Assembly (NCBI GenBank): GCA_023701125.1
Contig: JAMPXO010000014.1
Location: 1 to 60,375 of the forward strand
Length of the DNA: 60,375 nt
Reading direction: 5' to 3'
From: Vicinamibacteria bacterium
GTDB taxonomy: Bacteria; Acidobacteriota; Vicinamibacteria; Fen-336
Below are positions 1-9,268 of this stretch, one piece after another. The translations under genes and the position numbers were made by a program. The notes beneath the pieces are model-generated. The model was not told the origin of the DNA. It was given only the letters and a program-made list of their open reading frames with translations, and made no database searches. The stretch's first letter is position 1. Each line of letters opens with the position of its first letter.

Positions 1-693
1 GGAACAGGACGGGCCTTCGCGGGGCACCAGGAGGAGCGTGATCGCCACGCCCGAGAGGTCAGCACTCCAGCGGCGGGTGTTGGCGCCGAGCGTCGCCTCG
101 GGATCGGCACACCCCGAGGCGTACATCGAATACGTCGGGCTGTGCTGCATCAGGTCGGAGACCACGGTCAACCTGCGGGGTGGCTCGAAGGCGGGCTCCA
201 GGCCCGCGTTCACGCTGGCGCGCTGGATCGCTTCGACCAGCGGACTCGCCGGCTGCGTGGAGTCCTCGAGCGGCAGTGCCTCGCGGAGCGGGCGCGCGAA
301 GGCCTCGTCCCAACGCTTGCGGAGCCGATCCGGGTTCGACGTGAGCCAGCTCTCGCTCCGGCCGTCGCCGGGGTTGCACCGGTCGAAGTCCCGCTCGAGC
401 GGCACGTTCACGTCCCCCAGGGTGAACACCCGGGCACGTCCGCCTCGTGGCACGTCCGCGGCCCAGCGATCCAGCTTGCCGCGGACCCAGTCCCGCTGGA
501 GGTCCGAGAGGCGGTCGCTGGCGTCGAGCAGCAGCACGTCGTTCGACGAGGGGCCCGCAGGGGTCGGGCAGTCGAGTTCGTCCAGCGCCCCGCTGGGCGT
601 GCGGACGAACCATGCCACCAGGCCGCCAAGGGCCCCGAGGCAAGCCAGACCCAGAACGATCGCGAGCAGGTCGTCGCGGTGCCTCTTCTTCAC
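1..693 (-). CDS. Membrane-anchored protein with a vWA-like start (partial)
   Basis: The gene runs off the left edge, so 231 codons of its N-terminal part are visible. It begins at GTG 693, which overlaps the stop of the upstream gene in a GTGA arrangement, implying translational coupling. Residues about 9-28 form one transmembrane helix, after a basic KKRHR start. The rest should be extracytoplasmic. Near residues 52-62 the sequence NDVLLLDASDRLSD looks like the first strand and metal site of a vWA-type fold, and a later strand ends in VVSDLMQHS. Bacterial proteins with this layout occur beside multi-helix coiled-coil membrane proteins, as here. The function is unknown to me; a substrate-binding or signalling role is only inference. 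I am confident it is a real gene from codon use and the coupled start. Confidence 0.75.
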   Translation of the reverse strand, partial: MKKRHRDDLLAIVLGLACLGALGGLVAWFVRTPSGALDELDCPTPAGPSSNDVLLLDASDRLSDLQRDWVRGKLDRWAADVPRGGRARVFTLGDVNVPLERDFDRCNPGDGRSESWLTSNPDRLRKRWDEAFARPLREALPLEDSTQPASPLVEAIQRASVNAGLEPAFEPPRRLTVVSDLMQHSPTYSMYASGCADPEATLGANTRRWSADLSGVAITLLLVPREGPSCS

Positions 694-2081
694 CGCCGCT
701 CTTCCGCTACGGCTCCGACCCGGGCCATCTGCTGTTCCATCTCCGCGAAGGCGGAGGTCGCCGCCGCTGCCCGCGCCCGCAGTACCTCGGCCGCAGGGGG
801 CTCGATCAACTCGGGGATCTCGGCCAGAGCGTTGCCGGGCGGGGTATCGCTTCGATCGAAGTACGCGGGCGGCGGTGTCTTCCGCGCGGCCAGGTTGGCG
901 TTGCGATAGAGCTTGAGCAGGGCGGTGGTCGATTCCGAGACCTGGTTGACGAAGAGGCGGATCGTCTTCTGCTTTGCCGTTGCCGTCGCCACTGTGGCCG
1001 CCAGGCCCCCGATCACGGCGTCATAGGAGCTGAGGGCCTCGCGCATCGCCTGGCGTCCCTTCTCGGTCAGCCTCCGGATCTCCTGCGAGAGCTGCTCCGC
1101 ATTGTCCTCTTCCTCCTCGCGGGCGTCGGCTGCCTGCCGAGCGACGGGCCCATAACCGGGGTACGTGTCGTCGAGCCGCCGACCCGAGAGGAAGCCGGCC
1201 ACCGAGAGGATGGCGCCCAGACCCACCAGGGCCCAGGTGTCCAGGCGCTCGAAGCCGAGCGGCGACGAGATGAAGGTCTGCTGCGCGAGAGTGAAGGCCC
1301 GATCGATATCCCTGGTGTTGCCGAGGGCCTCCCGCAGGTGGCCGCTGATCAAGGCCCACAGGGGGATCCAGGTCACCGCGACCAGCGCGGCCAGCGCACC
1401 GGCGGCCTTGTGCAGGACACCGCGATGGTGAAGATGGGTGGCCCAGCGTCCGGTCGTGGCGCTGATCACGAGGTCGATCGCCGCGAAGACCAGGGAGATC
1501 ACGACCCCGCCCAGGATGCCGCGATCGCTGCCCATCGCGAAGAAGTAGACGTTGAGCATCGACTCCAGGGTCGTCAGCAGGACCAGGACCATGAAGGCGA
1601 GCAGGCGCGAGCGCGGATACTCGGCCGGTCGATCGAGCGCATGTTCCTGGCGGAAGCGGCGCAAGCGCTCCTCCGCTTCCTCCGTGACCGCTCTGGCCCG
1701 CTTCAGGCCGAGCCGCGCATCGTGCTTCGCGGTTTCGATCGCCCGCAGCGTGTCCTCGCCGAGGGCCCGGACTCGGGCCGCCGGATCTTCTTCGGCGGCG
1801 CGGTGGATCCGGCGCCCGAGCTCGCCGAGCTCGGCGACTTCACGGGCCAGATTGGTCGCGATGTGCTTGCGGACCTCCTGGACGATCTCCTCCTGGGGTC
1901 CGTCGAGCGTCGAGGTGTCGGAGGCCGGCAGCTCGCGGCGCCCCGATTCGCGGCCCTTCTCGCGAAGCCTCAGGCGCGCTGCCGTGGCCTCGACGTCGAG
2001 CGGCCGGAACCCTCCCGGGACGATCCGGGGCGGGGCCGGTAGAAGGAGACCCGTCATCCGGCGCCAGATCTGAACGAACAC
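690..2081 (-). CDS. Coiled-coil membrane protein with about four helices, function unknown
   Basis: This 463-residue protein starts at GTG 2081 with a GGAGG four bases upstream. The first 160 residues are charged and helical (AEEAEERLRRFRQE-type stretches), probably coiled coil. Hydrophobic segments follow near residues 165-188, 192-214, 228-250 and 283-303. Between helices 3 and 4 lies a soluble stretch carrying LREALGNTRDIDRAF. After helix 4 comes a second charged helical region (REEEEDNAEQLSQEIRRL) and a proline-rich tail. No enzymatic motif is visible. It is translationally coupled to the downstream membrane-anchored vWA-like protein, so the two probably form one envelope complex. I do not recognise a named family. 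Confidence 0.8.
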   Translation of the reverse strand: MFVQIWRRMTGLLLPAPPRIVPGGFRPLDVEATAARLRLREKGRESGRRELPASDTSTLDGPQEEIVQEVRKHIATNLAREVAELGELGRRIHRAAEEDPAARVRALGEDTLRAIETAKHDARLGLKRARAVTEEAEERLRRFRQEHALDRPAEYPRSRLLAFMVLVLLTTLESMLNVYFFAMGSDRGILGGVVISLVFAAIDLVISATTGRWATHLHHRGVLHKAAGALAALVAVTWIPLWALISGHLREALGNTRDIDRAFTLAQQTFISSPLGFERLDTWALVGLGAILSVAGFLSGRRLDDTYPGYGPVARQAADAREEEEDNAEQLSQEIRRLTEKGRQAMREALSSYDAVIGGLAATVATATAKQKTIRLFVNQVSESTTALLKLYRNANLAARKTPPPAYFDRSDTPPGNALAEIPELIEPPAAEVLRARAAAATSAFAEMEQQMARVGAVAEERR

Positions 2082-2145
2082 GGAGCCTCCGGTCCGATGC
2101 TACAGCCACTCTTCTACAACGAGCGTCAGCCGCGCAGTGTTCCTG

Positions 2146-4101
2146 CTATTGCTTCGCCGGGACCACCGTGACCGTGACGCTCGACGGGTACTCCGTCGAG
2201 TGGTGCAACGTGTTGCGGGCGACCACGCCCTTCGTCTCGTCGTAGTTGTTGCCGCCCGTGTTCAGGTTGCGGTCGAAGCGGGGGAAGTTGCTGCTCGACA
2301 CCTCGATCCGCAGCCGGTGGCCGGGGGCGAAGTAGTTGCTCGTGTTGAGCGGCTGCAGCGTGACCTTGTAGACCTTGCCCTTCTCCATCCAGGCCAGCGG
2401 CTTGTCGTAGCCGTCGCGGTAGCGCATGCGCTGGATCGACTCGTCCAGGTTGAAGGCGCGGCCGTCGGGGTCGACGTCGAGCACCTTGACCGTGAAGTCG
2501 GTGTCCTTCGCGTCGGACGAGACGTACAGCGTGGGCGTGATCGGGCCCGACAACTCCGTGCCCTCCGTGAAGGGCGCCGAGGTGAAGACGAGGACGTCGG
2601 CGCGCGACTCCATCTTGCGCTGGTCAAACGCGCCGGCCTGCACCGCGTTGCCGGTGCAGCAGACGTTGCCGCCGTAGGAGGGGACCGGGTTGGCCGGGTC
2701 GTAGACGAACGTGTCGGGCTGGTCGACGCGAGGTGGTTTCGTCGTCAGCACGCCATCGCCATGGAGCGAGTTCGCCTTCCCGCCGCTCGCCAGGTACCAG
2801 GTCGTCGCCGCGGCCCCCGTGGGCGGCCAGGTGTCCGAGGTCTGCCACTTGTTGAGGCCCATCGTGTAGTACGTGACCCGCGGCATGGCGTCGATGCGGG
2901 TGTCCTTTTCGCCCTTCAGGAACTTGTCGAAGAAGCCGTAGACGATCTTGTCGTAGTCGAGCCGGGCGTCGCCCATGCTGCGCTCGCCAACCACGGTGTC
3001 GGCCCTCGCCCGGGTGTACGAGCAATGCCCCACCGGGGCGATCACCGCCCACTGCTGGTCCCTGATCGCGCCGGTCGCGTTGCGGCGGACGTGGTCGAAC
3101 GCGGCCAGGTTGGGGCCGACCGACACGTCGTACCAGGACATGAACCACAGCCCCGGCACGTCGAGCTTCATGTCGTCGTGCCAGAGGCCGCCCTTGTACC
3201 AGGCGGGGTCGTTCGGCGTGCGCTGGATCATGCGGCCGCCCGTGTCCACCGGCATCACGTCGGCGAAGATGCCGCCCGGGCCGTCGACCGCCTTCAGGAT
3301 GTCCTGGACGGGCAGGTGGCGCAGCGCCTTGTCCCAGTCGACCGGCGGCATCTGCGGCGCCAGGTCGAACAGCCGCGACGCGCGGATCAGTTCCTCGCGC
3401 GGGGTGTCGGCCGGAAACGTCGGCCGCACCTGGTTCTGCTCGCCGTACAGCCAGGTGATGAAGAGCATCTGCACCGCGCCGCCGCGGTACCAGTTGCCCT
3501 GCTCGTAGTAGGGGCCCACGCGGCCCACGCCGGCGCCGAAGCCCTGCACGTTCATCGCGCCCAGGGCGGGATGGCCCTGGGCCGCCACCGCCAGTTGCCA
3601 CTCGGCGGTGGACGAGCAGCCGGTGGTGCCGACCTTGCCGTTCGACCACGGCTGGCCTTTCAGCCACTCCAGCGTGTCGGGCCCGTCCGTGACCGGGGCG
3701 CCGAGGATGTCGTAGTGGCCCTCGGAGAAGAAGTGGCCGCGCTCGTTCTGGACGACGTAGGCGTAGCCGCGCTTGACCGCCTCGAGGGCCGTGCTCATGT
3801 CCCGCGGCACGCCGTTGCGGACGTCCCAGAAGTTGAAGTTGTACGGCGTGCGGGAAAAGACGATCGGCACCGGGCCCGCCGCGTTCTTCGGCCGATAGAT
3901 GTCGGTGGCGAGGCGCACGCCGTCGCGCATCGGCACCAGCACCTTGCGCTCGACGATCGCGATCGACTGGAGTTCCTGCTCGGTGTCGAGGCGCTTCTGC
4001 CTCTCGCCGGCGGACATCGAGGTCGGCTGGGCGGAAGCGCTGTTCGCCGCGAGGGCCGACAGCAGGCACAGGGTGGAGAACACGCGGCCGGGGTTGCGCA
4101 T
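2146..4101 (-). CDS. CocE/NonD-family secreted serine hydrolase (peptidase S15-like)
   Basis: This is a 651-residue alpha/beta hydrolase with a signal peptide (about residues 1-24, ending SASA-QP), so it acts in the periplasm or outside. Family hallmarks are the [14 protein letters not shown] start of the catalytic domain, [12 protein letters not shown], the nucleophile elbow [11 protein letters not shown] with Ser near residue 163, the acid region [11 protein letters not shown], and the catalytic His in APVGHCSY. The C-terminal jelly-roll domain typical of the family follows ([20 protein letters not shown] to the end). Members hydrolyse acyl esters or amides, including X-Pro dipeptidyl peptidase and cocaine-esterase types; the substrate here cannot be told. 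The length is normal. It stands alone, ending 64 bp before the membrane-protein pair. Confidence 0.9.
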   Translation of the reverse strand: MRNPGRVFSTLCLLSALAANSASAQPTSMSAGERQKRLDTEQELQSIAIVERKVLVPMRDGVRLATDIYRPKNAAGPVPIVFSRTPYNFNFWDVRNGVPRDMSTALEAVKRGYAYVVQNERGHFFSEGHYDILGAPVTDGPDTLEWLKGQPWSNGKVGTTGCSSTAEWQLAVAAQGHPALGAMNVQGFGAGVGRVGPYYEQGNWYRGGAVQMLFITWLYGEQNQVRPTFPADTPREELIRASRLFDLAPQMPPVDWDKALRHLPVQDILKAVDGPGGIFADVMPVDTGGRMIQRTPNDPAWYKGGLWHDDMKLDVPGLWFMSWYDVSVGPNLAAFDHVRRNATGAIRDQQWAVIAPVGHCSYTRARADTVVGERSMGDARLDYDKIVYGFFDKFLKGEKDTRIDAMPRVTYYTMGLNKWQTSDTWPPTGAAATTWYLASGGKANSLHGDGVLTTKPPRVDQPDTFVYDPANPVPSYGGNVCCTGNAVQAGAFDQRKMESRADVLVFTSAPFTEGTELSGPITPTLYVSSDAKDTDFTVKVLDVDPDGRAFNLDESIQRMRYRDGYDKPLAWMEKGKVYKVTLQPLNTSNYFAPGHRLRIEVSSSNFPRFDRNLNTGGNNYDETKGVVARNTLHHSTEYPSSVTVTVVPAKQ

Positions 4102-4131
4102 GGGCCGGAAGTCTAGACCCTGCGGGACTCG

Positions 4132-5079
4132 CTACAGCTCGATCTCCAGGCCGTCGTGGGCGAGGTCGATGCGCAGCGGGCTGTTCGCGTCCGTCAGCTC
4201 GGCGTAGCGGCGGGAGTCCTTCAGGAACTTCTCGAGTTGCGCGTCGTCCAGCGTGTGCTCGTTGTGGAACAGGCACAGCCGCTTCACGCCCGAGCGCATC
4301 GCCAGCTCGACCGCCATCATGTTGCTGGAGTGGCCCCAGGTCGCCTTGGTGTGGAAGTGGTCGGCGAGGTTGTACTGGGCGTCGAAGATCAGCAGGTCGG
4401 CGTCCTTGAAGAAGTCCAGGAACCGGTAGTCGGGGTCGTCGGATTCCGCCAGGTGCTCCGAGTCGGTCGAGTAGACGACCGCGCGGCCGTCCTTTTCGAA
4501 GCGGTAGCCGTAGGAGTCGCCCGGGTGGTTCTGGGCGATGCCGCTGACCTGCAGGCCCGCCACCTCGATGCGCTGGCCCGGCTCCAGCCCGTGGAAGTGA
4601 ATCTTCGCGCCCATCTGGTCGAGCCGCAGCGGGAACGAGATCGGGTCCTGCTGGCGGGTCAGCGCTTCCTCCACCCGCGCGTGGCCGGCGTAGACGTGGA
4701 TCGTGTTGCCGGGCAGGAAGGCCGGGACGAAGAACGGGAAGCCGTGGATGTGGTCCCAGTGCAGGTGGGACAGGAACAGGTGGAAGGTCTGCGGCGGCTT
4801 GAGGCCGCTGCGCATCGCGTGGGTGCCGTAGTCGCGCAGGCCGCTGCCGGCGTCGCACAGCACGGGCTCCGTGCCACCCTGGATCTCGACGCACGACGTG
4901 TTGCAGCCGTAGCTGCCCGCGACGTCGAACGGCAGGCGCGCGACGAAATCGTCGACCCCGTCTGCGCTGACTCCTTCGGCGATCGCCTGGCGCAGCGCGC
5001 GTGAGATCTTCTCCGCCACCTGCTCCTTGCGCACCGTGGCCGGCAGCGAGCCCCGCGTTCCCCAGAAGTGCACGAGCAT
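4132..5079 (-). CDS. Metallo-beta-lactamase-fold hydrolase
   Basis: I take ATG 5079 as the start (MLVHFWGTRGSLP, the usual opening of this family), giving 315 residues. The frame stays open upstream only because it lies antisense to the next gene. Metal-binding motifs are present: SHLHWDHIHG (HxHxDH), a central QNHPGDSYGYR with a His, YSTDSEH, and LIFDAQY, ending with FHNEH. The protein has no signal peptide and should be cytoplasmic. It belongs to the Lactamase_B_2 group that includes cyclic-nucleotide and RNA phosphodiesterases; the exact substrate is unknown. It is divergent from a SpoIIE-type phosphatase gene 70 bp away, so a shared signalling role is possible but unproven. Confidence 0.88.
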   Translation of the reverse strand: MLVHFWGTRGSLPATVRKEQVAEKISRALRQAIAEGVSADGVDDFVARLPFDVAGSYGCNTSCVEIQGGTEPVLCDAGSGLRDYGTHAMRSGLKPPQTFHLFLSHLHWDHIHGFPFFVPAFLPGNTIHVYAGHARVEEALTRQQDPISFPLRLDQMGAKIHFHGLEPGQRIEVAGLQVSGIAQNHPGDSYGYRFEKDGRAVVYSTDSEHLAESDDPDYRFLDFFKDADLLIFDAQYNLADHFHTKATWGHSSNMMAVELAMRSGVKRLCLFHNEHTLDDAQLEKFLKDSRRYAELTDANSPLRIDLAHDGLEIEL

Positions 5080-5149
5080 GCGGTAAGCCTCCACGATCCG
5101 CAGCCCGTCCCGCAAGGGCCCGCCCCCCAGGGCTATCATCCGCGATCCC

Positions 5150-7384
5150 GTGAAGAGGCTCTTCGGCTCGCTGGTCTTCAAGCTCGCGCTGGTGCTGGTG
5201 GTCGCGGGGTTGCTGCCGCTCGGCATCAGCGTCTGGCAGTTGCGCACCAACCGCGATGCCCTGCTCGAGCAGGTGCTGCGTACCCACCTCGTCGCCGCGG
5301 CGGCCGCCGCGGCCCGCGTCGACGCCTTCCTCGACCCGTTCCTCGCCACCGCCGGCGCGCTGGCCGAGAACCCGGTGGTGTTCGAGAGCCCGCGCTCGAC
5401 CGAGGCCCAGGAGCTGCTGCGCGGCACGCTGCTGGCGCTGCCTGCTGCCGGCGCGATCGGGCTGTTCGACGAGCACGGCGAGTCCGTGATCCTGCTGCAG
5501 ACGAAGGCCGTGCCCGCCGACGGCGTGAAGCTGCCGGGGCTCGGGCCCGAGGGCCTGGCGCTGCTGCGTGGCAAGCAGGTCCAGTGGCTGCTCGTGCGGC
5601 GGCCGTTCCCGGACGGCGTCGGCTCGCTGGTGATGCTGGTGGACGCGACGTCGCTGCAGGCGGCTGTCGACGGCCGCGAGCTGGGCGAAGAGGCGCACCT
5701 GGTGCTGGCCAGCCGCGACGGCCAGGTCGTCGCGGGCGCGGACGAGCTCGCCACCTTCCCGCCGGCCGCCGTGCAGGCCGCCCAGACCGGGATGCTGGCC
5801 GGCGGCAGCAAGCGCTACGAGACCGACATCGTCGGCTACGCGGCTGTGGAGCGCGCGCCCTGGTTCGTCCTCGCCCGCCAGCCGGCCGAGGTGGCCGAGG
5901 TGGCCGAGCGGCGGATCGTGCAGGCGACCGGCCTGTCCGCGATCGGCGTGCTGGTGCTGTCGCTGGTGCTGCTGCGCGGCGGCTCGCTGCTGACCCGCTC
6001 GCTCGCCCACCTCGCGGAGTTCGCGCGGGCCTTCTCCCGCCACGGCTTCGAGCGCGAGGAGGGGCCGGCGGCCAGCGACGAGCTGATTCAGATCGGTCGC
6101 CGCAACGACGAGGTGGGCACCCTCGCGCGGGCGTTCGACCGCATGCGTTCCGACCTGTTCGCCTCCGTCGCCCGGCTGAAGGAGACGACCGCGGTCAAGG
6201 AGCGGATGGCGAGCGAGCTGGCGATCGGCCGCGACATCCAGTTCGCGATGGTGCCGAAGGACTTCGCACCGGCGGCGCTCGGCGACCAGGTCCAGGTCTA
6301 CGCGGCGCTGCGGCCCACCCGCGAGGTCGGCGGCGACTTCTACGACTTCTTCGCCCTCGACGGCGGCCGGCTCGGCTTCTGCGTGGGCGACGTCTCGGGC
6401 AAGGGCGTGCCCGCGGCGCTGCTGATGGCGGTCGGCAAGACGCTGGTCAAGGCCAGCGCCGGCTCCGACCCGTCGCCCGCCAGCGTGCTGACCCAGGTCA
6501 ACCACGAGCTGTCGGCCGACGACGAGTCCGGCATGTTCATCACCATCTTCCTGGGCGTGCTGAACCTGAAGACGGGCGACCTCACCTACTCGAACGCGGG
6601 TCACAACCCGCCGTTCCTGCGCCGCGCCTCGGGCGAGGTGGTGGCGCTCGACGCCCGCCACGGCCCGGTGGTCGGCGGCATGCCCGGCGTCGCCTACCGC
6701 GAGTCGCGGATGACGCTGGCCGCCGGCGAGCAACTGCTGCTCTACACCGACGGCGTGACCGAGGCCCGCGACGCGCAGCGCGGCTTTTTCGGCGAAGCCC
6801 GACTGCGCGGACTGATCGAGCGCGGTGGAGCGCTGACGGCGCGCCAGGCGGTCGAGGCGGTGATCGCGGACGTCGAGGCCTTCGAGCAGGGCGTCGAGCA
6901 GGCCGACGACATCACGGTGCTGGTCGTCTCCTACGCCGGCCACGCGGCGCGCGAGGCGGTCCACCGCGTGGATCTGCGGATCGCCAACGCGCTGCCCGAG
7001 ATCGCCCACGTCACCACGGCGATCAAGACCTTCGCCCGCGAGAAGGACCTGCCGACCAGCCTGCGGCGCCGGCTGAGCCTGGCGCTCGACGAGCTGCTCA
7101 ACAACATCATCTCGTATGCGTACGAGGATGCCGGCCGCCACGAGATCGAGGTGCAACTGGAGCTCGAGGGCGACCGCTTCCGGGTCACGGTCGTGGACGA
7201 CGGCCGGCCGTTCAACCCCTTCGACGGCCCGCCCGCGGCCACCGACGTGCCGCTCGACGAGCGCGGCGAAGGCGGGCTCGGCATCCACCTCGTGCGCGCC
7301 GTGATGGACGAGATCTCCTACGTGCGGCGCAGCAACCGCAACGTCGTCACGCTGGCCAAGCAGGTGCTGCGCGACCCCGCCTGA
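5150..7384 (+). CDS. Membrane SpoIIE-type serine phosphatase fused to an anti-sigma-like ATPase
   Basis: This 744-residue signalling protein starts at GTG 5150. Order of parts: TM helix at about 8-28; an extracytoplasmic sensor region of about 230 residues; a second helix (ATGLSAIGVLVLSLVLL, near 265-285); a HAMP linker with NDEVGTLARAFDRM; a PP2C/SpoIIE phosphatase with GGDFYDFF, GDVSGKGVPAAL, NAGHNPP, YTDGVTEA and DDITVLV; then a GHKL ATPase of the RsbW type with LALDELLNNIISYAY and GGLGIHLV. Known relatives dephosphorylate a STAS antagonist to release a sigma factor or other target, while the ATPase part can phosphorylate it. The STAS gene that could be its substrate lies directly opposite, ending 10 bp away. 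Confidence 0.93.
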   Translation: MKRLFGSLVFKLALVLVVAGLLPLGISVWQLRTNRDALLEQVLRTHLVAAAAAAARVDAFLDPFLATAGALAENPVVFESPRSTEAQELLRGTLLALPAAGAIGLFDEHGESVILLQTKAVPADGVKLPGLGPEGLALLRGKQVQWLLVRRPFPDGVGSLVMLVDATSLQAAVDGRELGEEAHLVLASRDGQVVAGADELATFPPAAVQAAQTGMLAGGSKRYETDIVGYAAVERAPWFVLARQPAEVAEVAERRIVQATGLSAIGVLVLSLVLLRGGSLLTRSLAHLAEFARAFSRHGFEREEGPAASDELIQIGRRNDEVGTLARAFDRMRSDLFASVARLKETTAVKERMASELAIGRDIQFAMVPKDFAPAALGDQVQVYAALRPTREVGGDFYDFFALDGGRLGFCVGDVSGKGVPAALLMAVGKTLVKASAGSDPSPASVLTQVNHELSADDESGMFITIFLGVLNLKTGDLTYSNAGHNPPFLRRASGEVVALDARHGPVVGGMPGVAYRESRMTLAAGEQLLLYTDGVTEARDAQRGFFGEARLRGLIERGGALTARQAVEAVIADVEAFEQGVEQADDITVLVVSYAGHAAREAVHRVDLRIANALPEIAHVTTAIKTFAREKDLPTSLRRRLSLALDELLNNIISYAYEDAGRHEIEVQLELEGDRFRVTVVDDGRPFNPFDGPPAATDVPLDERGEGGLGIHLVRAVMDEISYVRRSNRNVVTLAKQVLRDPA

Positions 7385-7394
7385 GCGGCGTGGG

Positions 7395-7727
7395 TCAGAG
7401 GCCGGAGAGCGCCTCCGCGCGGGTCGCGAACACCCGCAGCAGCGTCTGGAAGCCGGAGATCTCGAAGACCTCGGCGACCGCTTCGTTCGGGGCGCACACC
7501 CGCAACTCGCCACCGCGGCCCTTCAGCTTCTTGGTGGTGGCCAGCAGCACGCGCAGACCGGCGCTGGTGATGAAGTCGAGCGTCGAGAAGTCGAGCACGA
7601 GCTTCAGCCGGCCCTCCTCGAGCAGGGCCGTGATCCGCTTCTGGACGTCCTCCGCGTTCGTCGAGTCGAGTTCGCCCGTGAGGGCGACCACGGTCGCGCC
7701 GCCCTGCTCGGTGACCTCGAGGTCCAC
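7395..7727 (-). CDS. STAS-domain anti-sigma factor antagonist
   Basis: The protein has 110 residues and begins at GTG 7727, overlapping the TAG of the gene before it by one base. The whole length is a STAS domain. The phospho-acceptor region reads LVLDFSTLDFITSAGLRVLL, in which the DFITSAG serine is the site normally phosphorylated by RsbW-type kinases. Such proteins switch partner proteins on and off according to phosphorylation. The convergent SpoIIE/ATPase fusion next door is the obvious candidate regulator. The protein is soluble and cytoplasmic. The assignment to the family is firm; the downstream target (sigma factor or another output) is not visible in the window. Confidence 0.92.
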   Translation of the reverse strand: MDLEVTEQGGATVVALTGELDSTNAEDVQKRITALLEEGRLKLVLDFSTLDFITSAGLRVLLATTKKLKGRGGELRVCAPNEAVAEVFEISGFQTLLRVFATRAEALSGL

Positions 7728-8050
7728 TACTCTTCTTCTTCTTCGACCGAGATCTTCAGCGAGCGCAGGAACTTGCGGTCGAGCGGCGTCATCTTCAGGC
7801 GGGCCGGCTCGCCCTTCTCGACGCGGATGTCGAAGCGGGCGACCTCCTCCGGCTCGCCCTCGCGGGCGCCGGTCTTGTTGAACCCGATCGTGGCCTCGAG
7901 CGCGACGGACACCTCGTAGCCCTCGGCCTGGATGCGGGCCAGGCAGTGGGCGACCTGCGGCGACTCGGCGAGCGTGCGCTGCAGCGTGCTGGCCAGATCG
8001 TTGACGAGGCGGTTGACGTCTTCGCCCTTGGTTGCGTCCGCTTTTTCCAT
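7727..8050 (-). CDS. Small acidic protein coupled to the STAS gene, function unknown
   Basis: The 107-residue protein starts MEKADATKGEDV and ends in a run of glutamates (SVEEEEE). There is no signal peptide or helix long enough to span a membrane. The centre contains a likely alpha/beta segment (YEVSVALEATIGFNKTG and ARLKMTPLDRKFLRSL). It is cotranscribed with the STAS gene: the TAG and GTG share a base. I do not recognise a named family. Its position suggests a partner or client of the SpoIIE/STAS switch, which is inference only. Confidence 0.75.
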   Translation of the reverse strand: MEKADATKGEDVNRLVNDLASTLQRTLAESPQVAHCLARIQAEGYEVSVALEATIGFNKTGAREGEPEEVARFDIRVEKGEPARLKMTPLDRKFLRSLKISVEEEEE

Positions 8051-8126
8051 TTTCCTGTTTCGACCTGCGTCGATTATCCGGACCGGCCGCTTTCGCTGTC
8101 AAGGATGGCGCGCACAGCGCACCGTG

Positions 8127-8990
8127 TCATGGGCGGCCCACGCGGCGCTCGACCGCCGCCACCAGGCGCTCCGCCGAGCCGGGTCCCTGGGCGAAGAACA
8201 GCGACGGCTCGACCAGCTCCAGCTCCAGGACCCGCGGCGTCCCGGCCTCGTCGCGCAGCAGGTCGACCCGCGCGTACAGCGGGGCCTCCACGAACGGAAG
8301 CGCGGCCAGCGCCCGGGCGACCGCCGCCCGCTCGTCGTCGGCGATCTCCACGGCCACGCCCTCCGGCCCCGCGTGGCGCCCGCCCAGCCACAGCGAGCGC
8401 TTGCGGATCGCGTGCGAGTGGACGCCGTCGACCACGACGTGGGAGCGTTCTCCCGGCTCGACCACGGTCGGCAGGTAGCGCTGGACCAGCATGTCGCGGC
8501 GTTCGAGCAGTTCGTCGAGGTGCGGCTGTTGCTCGGCCTCGGCGCCGCGCTCCACCCGGTAGGTGCCGAACGAGTCGGCAGAGACCGCGGGCTTGATCAC
8601 GGCCGCTTCCCAGCCGCGGGCGGCCAGCTCGCGAACCAGGTCGAGCCCGGAGCCGCGGGGCAGGAACAGGGTGGGCAGGATCGGCACGCCGCGCGCCTCG
8701 AGGTCGCGCAGGTAGAACTTGTGGGTGCTCCAGCGCACGATCTCGGGCGGGTTCAGCAGCCTCGTCACCGCGGCGGTCGCCTCGCACCAGGCGAGGAATG
8801 CGTCCCGACGGTGGAAGTAGTCCCACGTGGCGCGCAGCACCGCGGCGTCGAAGCCGCCCCAGGCCACGGCGGGGTCGTCCCACGCCGCGTCGACCGCCTC
8901 GTGTCCGCGCGCCGCGAACGCCGCCCGCAGCGGCTCGAAGTCGTGGTCCGGCTGGTCCAGGTTCAGGCACGACACCAGCGCGACGCGCAT
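8127..8990 (-). CDS. ATP-grasp family enzyme
   Basis: The start MRVALVSCLNLDQPDHD is set at ATG 8990 (287 residues); another in-frame ATG at 8999 would add three residues, and neither has a clear ribosome-binding site. The N-terminal domain has a glutathione-synthase-like layout (LRATWDYFHRRDAFLAW). The middle shows ATP-grasp signatures: STHKFYLRDLEARGVPILPT, VIKPAVSADSFGTYRV (phosphate-gripping lysine), YLPTVVEPGERS, and the C-terminal metal motif VLELELVEPSLFF with EPS in place of the more usual ExN. RimK/glutathione-synthetase-like members ligate a carboxylate to an amine. The substrate is unknown. The gene stands alone and is divergent from the vapB remnant. Confidence 0.85.
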   Translation of the reverse strand: MRVALVSCLNLDQPDHDFEPLRAAFAARGHEAVDAAWDDPAVAWGGFDAAVLRATWDYFHRRDAFLAWCEATAAVTRLLNPPEIVRWSTHKFYLRDLEARGVPILPTLFLPRGSGLDLVRELAARGWEAAVIKPAVSADSFGTYRVERGAEAEQQPHLDELLERRDMLVQRYLPTVVEPGERSHVVVDGVHSHAIRKRSLWLGGRHAGPEGVAVEIADDERAAVARALAALPFVEAPLYARVDLLRDEAGTPRVLELELVEPSLFFAQGPGSAERLVAAVERRVGRP

Positions 8991-9055
8991 GCGGACCATT
9001 CTAGCGGCCCGCTTCGGCGAGCCCCGGAGCCTCGCGTCGTGGTAGACCTTCTGCC

Positions 9056-9268
9056 ATGAAGACGACCCTCGACGCTGCCGGCCGGATCGTCGTGCCGAAG
9101 GTGCGCCTGGTCGGGAGCCAGCCCGAGCTGGAGCCCACCGCGGCATCCGTTCGCCTGGAACGCCGTGGCGGGCTCACCGTGGCGGTGCCGGTCGAGCCGA
9201 AGGCGACGGTGACGGGCGCCGAGGTGAACGCAGTCCTGCAGTCGATCCGCACGGGACGCGCGCGCTGA
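9056..9268 (+). pseudogene. AbrB/VapB-type antitoxin with internal deletion
   Basis: The 70-codon frame opens MKTTLDAAGRIVVPK, the classic SpoVT/AbrB swapped-hairpin start of VapB antitoxins. It ends with the usual partner-binding tail (EPTAASVRLERRGG, then a helical end). Between them, VPKV runs straight into RLVGSQPELEP. Family members normally have about 12-20 more residues there (the LRxxLGLxPGxELE segment), so part of the DNA-binding domain seems to be missing. The stop shares a base with the ATG of the vapC remnant, the normal arrangement of the operon. It may still be translated, but binding as a normal AbrB dimer is doubtful. The deletion is judged from memory of the family. Confidence 0.6.

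Noticed and set aside
2624-7513. Very long minus-strand open frame spanning three genes
   Set aside because: It runs antisense or out of frame to the CocE-type hydrolase, the lactamase-fold gene and the SpoIIE gene, is rich in Arg/Ala/Gly/Pro and has no domain. Long empty frames are expected at this G+C.
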